From assembly GCA_904420565.1 (NCBI GenBank), contig CAJFVV010000005.1:1-64000 (forward strand): 64,000 bases of DNA. The letters are read 5' to 3'. How positions within the stretch are numbered: position 1 is the stretch's first letter; the number at the start of each line of letters is the position of its first letter. Positions 1-7,875 of this stretch are shown one piece after another. Position numbers and translations under genes: made by a program. Origin of the DNA: Candidatus Pseudoscillospira faecavium. Lineage in GTDB: Bacteria > Bacillota > Clostridia > Oscillospirales > Oscillospiraceae. The notes under the pieces are model-generated. The model saw only the letters and a program-made list of their open reading frames with translations. It made no database searches and was not told the origin of the DNA.

Positions 1-79
1 AGGGATTTGAACCCTCGCGCCGGTTACCCGGCCTACTCCCTTAGCAGGGGAGCCCCTTCGGCCTCTTGGGTACTTCTGC
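1..79 (-). tRNA. tRNA-Ser (GCT), 3' end cut by the window edge
   Basis: Read on the minus strand, the segment starts with a 7-base acceptor arm, then TA at positions 8-9, a D arm, an anticodon stem closing a loop with GCT, a long class II variable arm and the T arm (GGTTCAAATCC). The long variable arm and the GCT anticodon identify a serine tRNA. The last bases of the acceptor stem lie outside the window. Confidence 0.92.
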
Positions 80-101
80 AGGTCGAATGATAAAAACATT
101 T

Positions 102-189
102 TGGCGGAGAGGGTGGGATTCGAACCCACGGAAACTCGCGCTTCGCCAGTTTTCAAGACTGGTGCCTTCAACCGCTCGGCCACCTCTCC
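102..189 (-). tRNA. tRNA-Ser (TGA)
   Basis: On the minus strand the acceptor arm GGAGAGG (183-189) pairs with CCTCTCC near 106-112, followed by discriminator G and an encoded CCA (102-104). The anticodon loop CTTGAAA carries TGA, and the variable arm is long as in class II serine tRNAs. It lies 22 bases upstream of the other serine tRNA on the same strand, so the two are probably cotranscribed. Confidence 0.95.
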
Positions 190-422
190 AAGTCTTAATT
201 CCCGGCTTCACGCCTAAACGCAGGTTGTATGATACCATAAAACCGTTCCGTTGTCAACCGCCATTTCTTTCCTGTCACAGAAAATCGGCCAATTCCGCTT
301 TTTTCGGCCGTCTGCGGGCTGCAATCTGTGCTTTGCAAACCATTTGGCCCTTGCCCCCTCCTTGCAGCACAGTGCTCTTTTTCTCAATTTACAAAATTTT
401 TCAAAAAACAGGAAATTTCCTC

Positions 423-451
423 TTGCATTTCTCTGCTGGATGTGTTATCAT
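423..451 (+). promoter_or_regulatory. Sigma-A-type promoter of tRNA-Pro
   Basis: TTGCAT (423-428) and TATCAT (446-451) are separated by exactly 17 bases and end 14 bases before the mature tRNA. Confidence 0.6.
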
Positions 452-465
452 ATCCAAGCTGACAT

Positions 466-542
466 CCGGGTGTGGCGAAGTTTGGTATCGCGCTTGAATG
501 GGGTTCAAGAGGCCTTGAGTTCGAATCTCAACACTCGGACCA
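466..542 (+). tRNA. tRNA-Pro (GGG)
   Basis: The acceptor arm CCGGGTG (466-472) pairs with CACTCGG (532-538), followed by discriminator A and encoded CCA (540-542). The anticodon stem CTTGA/TCAAG closes the loop ATGGGGT, giving anticodon GGG. The T arm contains GTTCGAATC. Length is 77 bases including CCA. Confidence 0.95.
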
Positions 543-549
543 GAAAATC

Positions 550-589
550 CCGCAGACCATTGTGTTTCAATGGTCTGCGGAATTTTTTT
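550..589 (+). terminator. Rho-independent terminator of tRNA-Pro
   Basis: A 13-base-pair perfect stem (550-562 with 568-580) with a 5-base loop is followed by a T-rich tail at 583-589, starting 8 bases after the tRNA CCA. Confidence 0.9.
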
Positions 590-776
590 ATTTTGTTTCC
601 ACACTCCCGACTGCCACGGCAGTACGCTTGATTTTGGGAAAATTTTTAAGAATCAAGCATGCGGAAACCCGGCTGCGCTGTTGCCCGGTGAAAACATTTG
701 CACGCTCTGCCATGCGCCGCGTTTTCCCGTGGGCAGCGACATTTTCCGTCATTTTGGAGAAATTTTGCAAAAGGTC
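590..776. other. Non-coding stretch with no recognisable feature
   Basis: I see no credible gene between the tRNA-Pro terminator and the promoter region of the next lipoprotein gene. The short reading frames that cross it lack ribosome sites and recognisable protein character. Confidence 0.5.
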
Positions 777-838
777 TTGACAATATATATATATGATGGA
801 TTGTACGAAATACTGTCACTTTGCACAGTATTCGTACA
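777..838 (+). promoter_or_regulatory. Putative promoter with an inverted-repeat operator
   Basis: TTGACA (777-782) is a perfect -35 box. The matching -10 would fall near 800-806, where only a weak ATTGTA/TTGTAC is present. An almost perfect inverted repeat overlaps that point: 802-816 (TGTACGAAATACTGT) against 825-838, differing by one extra base, with an 8-base gap. A repressor could occlude the -10 there. A T-rich tract (839-848) follows the repeat, so a weak terminator or attenuator is an alternative reading. Confidence 0.4.
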
Positions 839-921
839 TTTTTCTTTTGTCAGATGAAGAGGACACCCAAGATGGACAAACACACCTTTTGAAAGGTTGT
901 GCGGAAAGGAGATCAGGAACA

Positions 922-1554
922 ATGAAAAAGATATTGCCGCTGATTCTGGCGGCGGCGCTTATGTTGTCCTTGGCGGCTTGCGGAGGGGAAACCGAAAATA
1001 GCGATAACGATGCAGACACACAGTACTACAATATCGGTGATACGGTATCAACAGATATTGTTGACTTCACTTTGAACAACTGCGATTTGTCGATTTTTGC
1101 CGACCCAAATACAATACAACCAACAGAGGAAGAAACTAATTTCGGCGCGAAAGTGGGAAGTTCTATGATTATCCCCACTTTTACGGTAACCAATAAAGAC
1201 AGAAGTGGGTATATTGACATTAGAGACCAAGCCATTCGTTTGGATGACATTGATGATTTAAGCTTAGATTGGACAGTTTTATACAATGACGAAGAATATA
1301 CAGTAACTCACCTTGATGGTGGGGCAGGTATGGAGTTAGACCCTGCGGTGGTTTTAGACCCTGATAGCGGAGATATAATCAGTCGCAATCCTACAAGTAA
1401 TAATTACTTAAACGCCGGGGAAACCATTTCGCTCAGAACGATAGGATTTATCAACGTAGAACCGGAAACCCTAAACGATGAATTTAGCATCACGCTCAGT
1501 TTACCAAGTTCGTCTGGTATGGAAACTTTTACCTATTTGGTCGCAGCAAGATAA
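922..1554 (+). CDS. Secreted lipoprotein of unknown function
   Basis: The protein is 210 residues. It opens with a lipoprotein signal peptide: a short basic start, a hydrophobic stretch, and the lipobox LSLAAC ending in the lipidated cysteine near residue 22, followed by an acidic, serine-rich linker. The rest is rich in beta-prone segments with no catalytic motif that I recognise. It resembles in outline the small immunoglobulin-like lipoprotein domains common in Clostridia (DUF4352/DUF5067 type), but I cannot assign it to one. The start at 922 was chosen because AAAGGAGA lies at 905-912 and the signal peptide begins there, although the frame stays open upstream. Codons are visibly more AT-rich than in neighbouring genes, which hints at acquisition from elsewhere. 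A terminator follows directly. Confidence 0.75.
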   Translation: MKKILPLILAAALMLSLAACGGETENSDNDADTQYYNIGDTVSTDIVDFTLNNCDLSIFADPNTIQPTEEETNFGAKVGSSMIIPTFTVTNKDRSGYIDIRDQAIRLDDIDDLSLDWTVLYNDEEYTVTHLDGGAGMELDPAVVLDPDSGDIISRNPTSNNYLNAGETISLRTIGFINVEPETLNDEFSITLSLPSSSGMETFTYLVAAR

Positions 1555-1555
1555 C

Positions 1556-1591
1556 AAAGCAAGGGCAGGAGCAATCCCGCCCTTGCTTTTT
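1556..1591 (+). terminator. Terminator after the lipoprotein gene
   Basis: AAAGCAAGGGC (1556-1566) pairs with GCCCTTGCTTT (1579-1589) and is followed by further T residues. It begins 2 bases after the stop codon. Confidence 0.85.
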
Positions 1592-1755
1592 GAATGTGAA
1601 TAGGGTGTATCTCAGCGGCACGATGAAACGCCGCCGCTTTTCATATCACATAAATAGGAACCCAATTTGGGCATATTGCAAACGGGGCAGCCTTATTGGC
1701 ACACACTCTCGCCCGTTTTTGCCTATGAAAAAAGCGGAGGCGCGCCGCCGCCTGC

Positions 1756-1794
1756 AAAAAAGCCCGGCAACTCCTTCTCGGAACTGCCGGGCTT
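1756..1794 (-). terminator. Terminator of the SLH/leucine-rich-repeat gene
   Basis: On the minus strand AAGCCCGGCA (1785-1794) pairs with TGCCGGGCTT (1760-1769) and runs into a T tract (the A run at 1756-1761 on the plus strand). It lies 25 bases after the stop codon of the gene ending at 1819. Confidence 0.85.
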
Positions 1795-1818
1795 CTTGGC
1801 TGTTTTACCGTCGACTGT

Positions 1819-3648
1819 TTAGACCGGATAGCGGCTCTGGGCGTAGAAATTGCCGTTTTCCAAAGTGCTGCGGCTGATTTCACGGCCCCAGTGGATGGAG
1901 CTGTTGTAGTTGCCTTCCGTCACAATCACGCTGTCCGCCCGCTTTTCCAACACGACCACGGAATGGGTGTTGTTGTTGATGCGGAGAATATCGCCCACCC
2001 GAATGGCGTCGAAATCGGAGTGCTTGCTGGTAATGGGCAGGTCGCCAAACACCGCATCGCTGCAGATAAAGGCAAAGCCCGCGCAGCCCAGGCCGGTGAT
2101 GTGCATTGCGGAAGAATAGTACTTATTGGCATTGGTCCAGTGCATTCCCTCTGGATATTCGTCCTGCAGGCCATACAGAATCTCGCGGATATTATCATCC
2201 GTGATCTCTTTGCCGTTGGCCAGAACCGCATCCCCCGTGCCCGGGTCGGTAGAGGGTGTCTCCGGCGTGGTGGGATCCGTGGAGGGTTCTTCCACAGACG
2301 TGCCGGTGTGAATCGTATAGCGCTCCCACTCCGTATTGGTGATATCCATCACGCGGATGGCGGAATAGAAAGCCTGCGTCGTGGCAAAGTGCAGGTCGGT
2401 CAGATTGTCACAGTTCTTGATGCTGTTGTACATCAGCCAGGTAACGCTGCTGGGCACCGTGAGGGACGTGATGTAATCATTGGCACCGAAGTTATACACA
2501 CTCTGCACGCCGCTGGGAATGGTGTAGCTCGTTCCTGTCTTGCCGTCGGGATAGCAGCACAAGCCCGTTTTATCTTTGGTAAACAGCACACCGTCCACGC
2601 TGCAATAAGACGGATTGCCCTGCTCCACATTGATGCTCTGCAAAGCTGTGCAGCCGCCGAAGGCATAGTAGTAATCAACAGAAGACACTGTTTTCGGAAT
2701 GGTGATGCTCGTCAGTGAACTGCACCCGTTGAACAAATAGCCGTCAATCCGGCTGATGCTGCTGGGCAGGGAAACGCTGGTGGCGTTATAGCAGTCCCGG
2801 AAGGCGCTGTGGAACATCTCCGTTACGCCTTCTTCCACCACAATGCTCCGAACCTGGCCGCGCAGAGAATACCAGGGCTGCTTCGTGTGGGAATAATAGC
2901 TCATCTTCCCTGTCCCCGAAATGGTGAGAACACCGGTGCTGTCCAGCGTCCATTTGACATTTGTGCCGCAGGCGCCGCCTTTCACCGTCTCTTCCTCGGG
3001 CTGCTCCGGCTCTGCAGCGGGATTGCGGTTGTCCGCATAATGATATTCGCGGAGCATGGTCACGATGGACTGCTCAATGGTGTAGTTCTGATAGGGGCTG
3101 AAGGTCGTTGCCGTCGTGCCGATCATAATCTCCGCACCGTAGACCTGGGCAACACCGGTGACTGCCCAACTGCTGACAGCATCTGTAAAGGGCGTTTTCT
3201 CCGCGCTCAGGGTGATGCCCATCGCGTCCATCAGGCGCGCCAGAATCACGGCCGCCTGCTCCCGGGTGAGCAGATCATTCGGGCCAAAGGTGCCGTCGCC
3301 ATAGCCGTTGATTACCTTGAGATAGGCCATTTTCTGCACATTGACATCGCTGGTGTCCGTAAAAGTAGCACGGCCTGTAATCGTCGTATCCATCACGGTT
3401 TCATACAGCTCCACCGCCAGCTTGCAGAACTGGCCGCGTGTGATTGGCTGGGTATAATCTGCCGGGAGTCCGCTGGGGATCAGGCCGAGGTCATCCGCCT
3501 GGGCAACATTTGCCTCTGCCCAGGAAGAAACAATCGGGCTGCTGCCAGCAAGGCTCTCAGAGTCCGCCGCCCATGCCCCCGTGCAGAGCATGCCAGCCAA
3601 AAGCACAACAGAAAGAATCATCGCGGTGAGTTTTTGAATAGGTTTCAT
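1819..3648 (-). CDS. Secreted SLH-domain protein with BspA-like leucine-rich repeats and a C-terminal cysteine-peptidase-like domain
   Basis: This 609-residue protein begins with a signal peptide (about residues 1-27, ending in GAWA). Three S-layer-homology repeats follow (about 57-205, with ITRGQFCKL and LLTREQAAVILARLM), which normally bind secondary cell-wall polymer. Residues about 225-430 are BspA-type leucine-rich repeats (LRR_5), recognisable by repeated FxxCxxLxSIxIPxxV units. A Thr/Pro linker leads to a C-terminal domain of about 130 residues containing GLGCAGFAF and later NTHSVVVLEK. This spacing of a cysteine and a histidine is like that of CHAP/NlpC-type peptidases or amidases, though I cannot name the family. 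It should be displayed on the cell wall. The start has AAAGGGG upstream. The catalytic role is inference. Confidence 0.85.
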   Translation of the reverse strand: MKPIQKLTAMILSVVLLAGMLCTGAWAADSESLAGSSPIVSSWAEANVAQADDLGLIPSGLPADYTQPITRGQFCKLAVELYETVMDTTITGRATFTDTSDVNVQKMAYLKVINGYGDGTFGPNDLLTREQAAVILARLMDAMGITLSAEKTPFTDAVSSWAVTGVAQVYGAEIMIGTTATTFSPYQNYTIEQSIVTMLREYHYADNRNPAAEPEQPEEETVKGGACGTNVKWTLDSTGVLTISGTGKMSYYSHTKQPWYSLRGQVRSIVVEEGVTEMFHSAFRDCYNATSVSLPSSISRIDGYLFNGCSSLTSITIPKTVSSVDYYYAFGGCTALQSINVEQGNPSYCSVDGVLFTKDKTGLCCYPDGKTGTSYTIPSGVQSVYNFGANDYITSLTVPSSVTWLMYNSIKNCDNLTDLHFATTQAFYSAIRVMDITNTEWERYTIHTGTSVEEPSTDPTTPETPSTDPGTGDAVLANGKEITDDNIREILYGLQDEYPEGMHWTNANKYYSSAMHITGLGCAGFAFICSDAVFGDLPITSKHSDFDAIRVGDILRINNNTHSVVVLEKRADSVIVTEGNYNSSIHWGREISRSTLENGNFYAQSRYPV

Positions 3649-3991
3649 CGTTTCATTCCCCTTTGCTTTTACTCTTGTGTTCTCTTCTTTTCATATTGTT
3701 TAGAATATTGTTTCTATATTTACTTTACCGCATATTTCCAGAAATAGCAAGGGAATTTCATTTCAGCAAAGATGCCCAAAGAGAAAACGATGCAGCTGAT
3801 ATGGATCATTGCAACTGCGCGGATAGTCGAAAAAAACAGCACCCTTGACCAAATAAACTATCATTTTGTTCCATCATTGTATTTTTATCAGCGAATATGG
3901 CGTTCTCACCACTTTAACGCCCTTCATCATTGTCTTTCTGTACAGAAAAAAGCCTTGTTTTTGTAGAAGTTTCTGATTTTTCATTCTATAC
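3649..3991. other. Divergent intergenic region, AT-rich, no gene seen
   Basis: This spacer separates the divergently transcribed SLH protein gene and the Rrf2 operon. It must hold the minus-strand promoter of the SLH gene, but I find no convincing -35/-10 pair for it. No coding frame with a ribosome site was seen. Confidence 0.5.
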
Positions 3992-4020
3992 TTGACAAAA
4001 ATTATCCAGATTGATATGAT
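3992..4020 (+). promoter_or_regulatory. Strong sigma-A promoter of the Rrf2 gene
   Basis: TTGACA (3992-3997) and TATGAT (4015-4020) are separated by 17 bases, a near-consensus promoter 47 bases before the TTG start. As Rrf2 repressors often autoregulate, this is a likely binding region, but I cannot define an operator. Confidence 0.8.
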
Positions 4021-4067
4021 GGCCATAAAGAAAGCATATAACATTTGTTCAGAAAGGACTGGCAGCC

Positions 4068-4475
4068 TTGGTCATCACCCGGGAAACCGATTATGCTCTG
4101 CGTCTGCTGCGCGTACTGCTGGACGGCGAATTGCACGCCGTGCGGGATATTGCAGAATCCGAACTCGTGCCCCAGGCTTTTGCCTATAAAATCCTCATCA
4201 AGCTTTCCAAAGCGGGTTTGGTATGCTCCATCCGGGGCACCGCGGGCGGATTCCGCCTGTGTGCAGATTTATCGCAAACATCTTTGTATGACCTCATGCA
4301 GGCTATGGGAGAGCGAAGCGATCTGAACGCCTGTATGGATCCGGAGTACACCTGTCCCTGGCGCGCAACGCACGGCATGTGTGCGCTGCACTGCCGGTTA
4401 TCCACAATTCAGCAGAAACTGGATGCCGAGCTGCGTGCCCATTCCCTGGCAGAGCTTTTGACAGGCACTCGCTGA
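4068..4475 (+). CDS. Rrf2-family Fe-S-type transcriptional regulator
   Basis: The protein is 135 residues, the usual size of the IscR/NsrR/CymR family. Residues 1-80 form a winged helix with the family pattern (ITRETDYALRLL, then RGTAGGFRL in the wing). Downstream lie four cysteines in the pattern C-x6-C-x8-C-x3-C (from NACMDPEYTC to CALHC). Three cysteines in this zone ligate the iron-sulfur cluster in IscR and NsrR, so this is likely a redox or oxygen/NO sensor rather than a cysteine-metabolism CymR, which lacks them. The start is TTG with AGAAAGGA at 4051-4058. The neighbouring flavodiiron operon is the obvious target; that link is inference from position. Confidence 0.88.
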   Translation: MVITRETDYALRLLRVLLDGELHAVRDIAESELVPQAFAYKILIKLSKAGLVCSIRGTAGGFRLCADLSQTSLYDLMQAMGERSDLNACMDPEYTCPWRATHGMCALHCRLSTIQQKLDAELRAHSLAELLTGTR

Positions 4476-4484
4476 ATTTTTTAA

Positions 4485-4513
4485 TTGTACCTGCACAAAT
4501 TTTGTTTTATTAT
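4485..4513 (+). promoter_or_regulatory. Candidate promoter of the dehydrogenase fusion/flavodiiron operon
   Basis: TTGTAC (4485-4490) and TATTAT (4508-4513) are 17 bases apart, directly after the Rrf2 gene. The predicted transcription start (about 4520) would fall in or beside the AAAGGAGG ribosome site at 4517-4524. Either initiation is slightly upstream or this promoter gives a nearly leaderless message, with read-through from the Rrf2 gene as the alternative source. Confidence 0.5.
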
Positions 4514-4530
4514 ATAAAGGAGGTACCACT

Positions 4531-6444
4531 ATGCTATTCCAGACGACCCAAGCACACGAGGACCTGCGTGCCAAGATCCGCGCTTTTGCGGAAGAAGAAG
4601 TCAAGCCCCTTGCCTTTATGATGGACCAGCAGAATGAATTCCCCACAGAGGCCATTCAGAAGCTGGGCAAAATGGGGCTCATGGGCATTCCTTACCCCAA
4701 AGAGTATGGCGGCGCAGGATTGGACGCCATCAGCTATGCCATCGCGGTGGAAGAGCTGTCCCGGGTGGATGGCGGTACGGGCGTGATTCTGTCCGCTCAT
4801 GTATCCCTGGGTTCCTGGCCGATTTTTGCTTTCGGCACAGAGGAGCAGAAGAAAAAGTATCTGGTACCTCTTGCCAGGGGCGAAAAACTCGGTGCCTTCG
4901 GCCTGACGGAGCCCAACGCAGGCTCTGATGCCGGCGGCACGGAAACCACCGCTGTGGACAAGGGCGACCATTATCTGCTCAACGGCGGCAAAATCTTTAT
5001 CACCAACGCCCCCAAAGCGGACACCTATGTTGTTTTTGCCGTCACCACTCCCGACATCGGCACCCGCGGCATTTCCGCCTTTATTGTGGAAAAGGGATGG
5101 AAGGGCTTTGAATTCGGCGACCACTACGACAAGATGGGCATTCGCTCTTCTTCCACTGCGGAGCTGATTTTCAACGATGTAAAAGTGCCCAAGGAAAATC
5201 TGCTGGGCAAGGAAGGCGAAGGCTTCAAAATCGCCATGGCCACTTTGGACGGCGGCCGCATCGGCATCGCAGCACAGGCGCTGGGCATCGCCCAGGGTGC
5301 TTTTGAGCAGGCACTGGCCTATTCCAAAGAACGCGTCCAGTTCGGCAAACCCATTGCAGCCCAGCAGTCTCTGTCCTTCAAACTGGCAGACATGGCCACA
5401 AAGCTGCGCTGTGCCCGCTTCCTGATTTATTCCGCCGCGGAACTGAAGGAGCATCACGCCCCTTATGGCATGGAATCCGCCATGGCCAAGATGTACGCAT
5501 CCGACATCGCCCTGGAAGTGACCAACGACGCGGTTCAGATTTTCGGCGGCACCGGCTTCCTCAAGGGCATGGAAGTGGAACGGATGTACCGCGACGCCAA
5601 AATCACCACGATTTACGAGGGCACCAACGAAATTCAGCGCGTGGTTATCGCTTCCCACCTGATCGGCAAGATGCCCAAGGAAAAAGGCGGTTCCAGCCGC
5701 TCCGTGGCCAAAAAACCCGCGCCCATCACCGGCGTGCGCAAGCACCAGATCTTCCGGGACGGCGAAGCCCAGGACAAGGTTGCCGCTCTGGTGGAAGCCC
5801 TGAAAAAGGATGGCCACGATTTCACCGTGGGAATTCCGCTGGATACCCCCATCGCCCAGGCAGAGCGGGTGGTTTCCGCCGGCAAGGGCATCGGCGACAA
5901 GAAAAATATGAAACTCATCGAAAATCTGGCCAAGGCCGCCGGCGCGGCCATTGGTTCTTCCCGCCCTGTGGCGGAAACCCTGAAATACCTGCCGCTGAAC
6001 CGCTATGTAGGTATGTCCGGCCAGAAATTCACCGGCAATCTGTACATCGCCTGCGGCATTTCCGGCGCCGTGCAGCATCTCAAGGGCATCAAGGACGCCT
6101 CCACCATTGTGGCCATCAATAAAAACGGCAATGCCCCCATCTTCAAAAACTGCGATTACGGCATTGTGGGCGATGTCAATGAAATCCTGCCCCTGCTGGC
6201 TGCCGCCTTGGACACAGGCAAAAAACAGCCTGCGCCGCCCATGGTGAAAATGAAGCGGCCCCCGGTGCCCAAGCCCGAACCCATCGGCAAACGCTATGTC
6301 TGCAGCGGCTGCGGCTATGAATACATTCCGGAAATCGGCGACGAAGATGCGGAAATCGCCCCCGGCACGCTGTTTGAAAATCTGCCTGCAGACTGGGTCT
6401 GCCCCGAGTGCGCAGAAGGCAAAGAGCAATTTATTGAAGCATAA
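4531..6444 (+). CDS. Acyl-CoA dehydrogenase fused to an EtfA FAD domain and rubredoxin
   Basis: This 637-residue protein has three parts. Residues 1-380 are an acyl-CoA dehydrogenase, with the FAD/substrate segment [11 protein letters not shown], the C-terminal fingerprint [18 protein letters not shown], and the catalytic glutamate expected in [12 protein letters not shown]. Residues about 400-575 match the C-terminal FAD-binding domain of electron-transfer flavoprotein alpha ([37 protein letters not shown]). The first EtfA domain and any EtfB are absent. A Pro/Lys linker leads to rubredoxin (about 587-637) with both iron knuckles, CSGC and CPEC. Electrons taken from an acyl-CoA could pass within one chain from flavin to flavin to iron. 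The flavodiiron gene starts 32 bases downstream and is the natural acceptor. Domain assignments are firm, the path is inferred, and the acyl-CoA substrate is unknown. Confidence 0.93.
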   Translation: MLFQTTQAHEDLRAKIRAFAEEEVKPLAFMMDQQNEFPTEAIQKLGKMGLMGIPYPKEYGGAGLDAISYAIAVEELSRVDGGTGVILSAHVSLGSWPIFAFGTEEQKKKYLVPLARGEKLGAFGLTEPNAGSDAGGTETTAVDKGDHYLLNGGKIFITNAPKADTYVVFAVTTPDIGTRGISAFIVEKGWKGFEFGDHYDKMGIRSSSTAELIFNDVKVPKENLLGKEGEGFKIAMATLDGGRIGIAAQALGIAQGAFEQALAYSKERVQFGKPIAAQQSLSFKLADMATKLRCARFLIYSAAELKEHHAPYGMESAMAKMYASDIALEVTNDAVQIFGGTGFLKGMEVERMYRDAKITTIYEGTNEIQRVVIASHLIGKMPKEKGGSSRSVAKKPAPITGVRKHQIFRDGEAQDKVAALVEALKKDGHDFTVGIPLDTPIAQAERVVSAGKGIGDKKNMKLIENLAKAAGAAIGSSRPVAETLKYLPLNRYVGMSGQKFTGNLYIACGISGAVQHLKGIKDASTIVAINKNGNAPIFKNCDYGIVGDVNEILPLLAAALDTGKKQPAPPMVKMKRPPVPKPEPIGKRYVCSGCGYEYIPEIGDEDAEIAPGTLFENLPADWVCPECAEGKEQFIEA

Positions 6445-6476
6445 TGGATCATGTATTTGATTAAAGGAGGATTGTT

Positions 6477-7697
6477 ATGCATTGTGTAAGAACCGTTACG
6501 GAAAATCTGTATTGGGTAGGCGCCAATGACCACAGGCTGGCCCTGTTTGAAAACATCCACCCCATCCCCAAAGGCGTGAGCTACAATGCCTATCTGCTGC
6601 TGGACGAAAAGTCTGTCCTGTTTGACACGATTGACTGGTCCGCCTGCCGCCAGATGCTGGAAAATGTGGAATATCTGCTTGCCGGAAAGCCTTTGGACTA
6701 CCTGGTGATCAATCATGTGGAACCGGATCACGCCGCCTCTATTGAGGAGATTCTCATTCGCTATCCCGAAGTACAGATCATCTCCACTGAAAAGGCGTTT
6801 ATGCTGATGCGGCAGTTTGGGTTCCATGTGGACAGCCACCCCTGCATTCAGGTGAAGGAAGGCGACACCTACACCTTCGGCACCCACACCGTTACCTTTA
6901 TCTCCGCCCCCATGGTGCACTGGCCCGAGGCCATGGTGACCTTTGACACCACCAACGGCGTGCTCTTCTCTGCCGACGCTTTCGGCTCCTTCATGGCGCT
7001 GGACGGCAAACTGTTTGCCGACGAGGTGGATTTCGACCGGGATTGGATTGATGAAGCGCGCCGTTACCTGACCAATATTGTGGGTAAATACGGCCCTCAT
7101 ATTCAGGCGCTGCTGAAAAAAGCCGGCGGTATTCTGGATCAAATCAAGTATATCTGTCCTCTGCACGGCCCCGTGTGGCGGGAAAATCTGGGATATTTCA
7201 TTGAAAAATACGACAAATGGAGCCGTTATGAGCCAGAAGTCAAGGGCGTTCTGATCGTCTACGCCTCCATGTACGGCAACACCGAGGCTGCCGCCCAGGC
7301 GCTGGCCGCCCGGCTGTGCGAAAAGGGCGTAAGAAACGTGGCTGTTTACGATGTATCCAACACGCACGTTTCCTATCTGATTTCCGAAAGTTTCAAATAC
7401 AGCCACATCGTGCTGGCCTCCGTTACCTACAACCTGGGCATTTACCCGGTGATGAAAAATTATCTGGAGGACATGAAGGCGCTGAACCTGCAGAACCGCA
7501 CCTTTGCCATCATCGAAAACGGCTCCTGGGCCTGCAAGTCCGGCGACCTGATGCAGAAATTCATCGACGAGGAAATGAAAAATATGACTGTCCTCAACGA
7601 GCGTCTTTCCCTGGCCTCTGCCCTGCACGACGACAAAGAAACCGAATTGGATACCCTGGCCAATGCATTGGTCAGCGATCTGAACGGCGATACTTAA
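6477..7697 (+). CDS. Flavodiiron protein (A-type flavoprotein, FprA/NorV core type)
   Basis: The 406-residue protein has an N-terminal metallo-beta-lactamase domain with the flavodiiron ligand set: NHVEPDHAAS supplies H-x-E-x-D-H, and further ligands come from VHWPEA, SADAFGSF and CPLHGPVW. A C-terminal flavodoxin domain (about residues 250-400) starts with VLIVYASMYGNTEAAA, the FMN-phosphate loop. Such proteins reduce oxygen to water, or nitric oxide to nitrous oxide, using electrons from rubredoxin. No rubredoxin or flavin-reductase domain is attached here; the rubredoxin is at the end of the preceding protein. A good AAAGGAGG ribosome site lies before the ATG. Cotranscription with the fusion gene under Rrf2 control is likely. 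Confidence 0.95.
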   Translation: MHCVRTVTENLYWVGANDHRLALFENIHPIPKGVSYNAYLLLDEKSVLFDTIDWSACRQMLENVEYLLAGKPLDYLVINHVEPDHAASIEEILIRYPEVQIISTEKAFMLMRQFGFHVDSHPCIQVKEGDTYTFGTHTVTFISAPMVHWPEAMVTFDTTNGVLFSADAFGSFMALDGKLFADEVDFDRDWIDEARRYLTNIVGKYGPHIQALLKKAGGILDQIKYICPLHGPVWRENLGYFIEKYDKWSRYEPEVKGVLIVYASMYGNTEAAAQALAARLCEKGVRNVAVYDVSNTHVSYLISESFKYSHIVLASVTYNLGIYPVMKNYLEDMKALNLQNRTFAIIENGSWACKSGDLMQKFIDEEMKNMTVLNERLSLASALHDDKETELDTLANALVSDLNGDT

Positions 7698-7741
7698 GCA
7701 TCCTTTCTTCTCTCCTTTCTATTTGATACATATCAGCCGCA

Positions 7742-7771
7742 GCGCGCTTGTGCAATATTGCACAAGCGCGC
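7742..7771. repeat. 30-base perfect palindrome after the flavodiiron gene
   Basis: Positions 7742-7756 are the exact reverse complement of 7757-7771, with the centre at AATATT. It starts 45 bases after the flavodiiron stop codon and has no T tract on either side. It may be a stem that protects the 3' end, or a protein-binding site. Confidence 0.7.
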
Positions 7772-7804
7772 GGCGGCGTCTCTTTCCTTCACCGGCAGCA
7801 GGAG

Positions 7805-7852
7805 AAAAAGCAGCGCCCCGGTTCCGCTGAGGAAGCCGGAGCGCTGCTTTTT
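7805..7852. terminator. Bidirectional terminator between convergent operons
   Basis: AAAAAGCAGCGC (7805-7816) pairs with GCGCTGCTTTTT (7841-7852), with further pairing inside. It gives a T run in both directions, suiting the convergent flavodiiron and DUF35 genes. Confidence 0.85.
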
Positions 7853-7875
7853 CAAAAATACACGGGCTGCTACAC

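Noticed and set aside
251..780. Short reading frames across the tRNA-Pro region
   Set aside because: They overlap the tRNA and its terminator and encode nothing recognisable.
793..921. Upstream extension of the lipoprotein gene to an earlier ATG
   Set aside because: The extension would run through the promoter inverted repeat, put a non-signal sequence before the lipoprotein signal, and lacks a ribosome site.
4534..6429. Long open frame antisense to the dehydrogenase fusion
   Set aside because: Its translation is low-complexity (Gly/Ala/His/Phe-rich), with no ribosome site or domain, as expected opposite a GC-rich gene with strong codon bias. The plus-strand frame has three clear domains.
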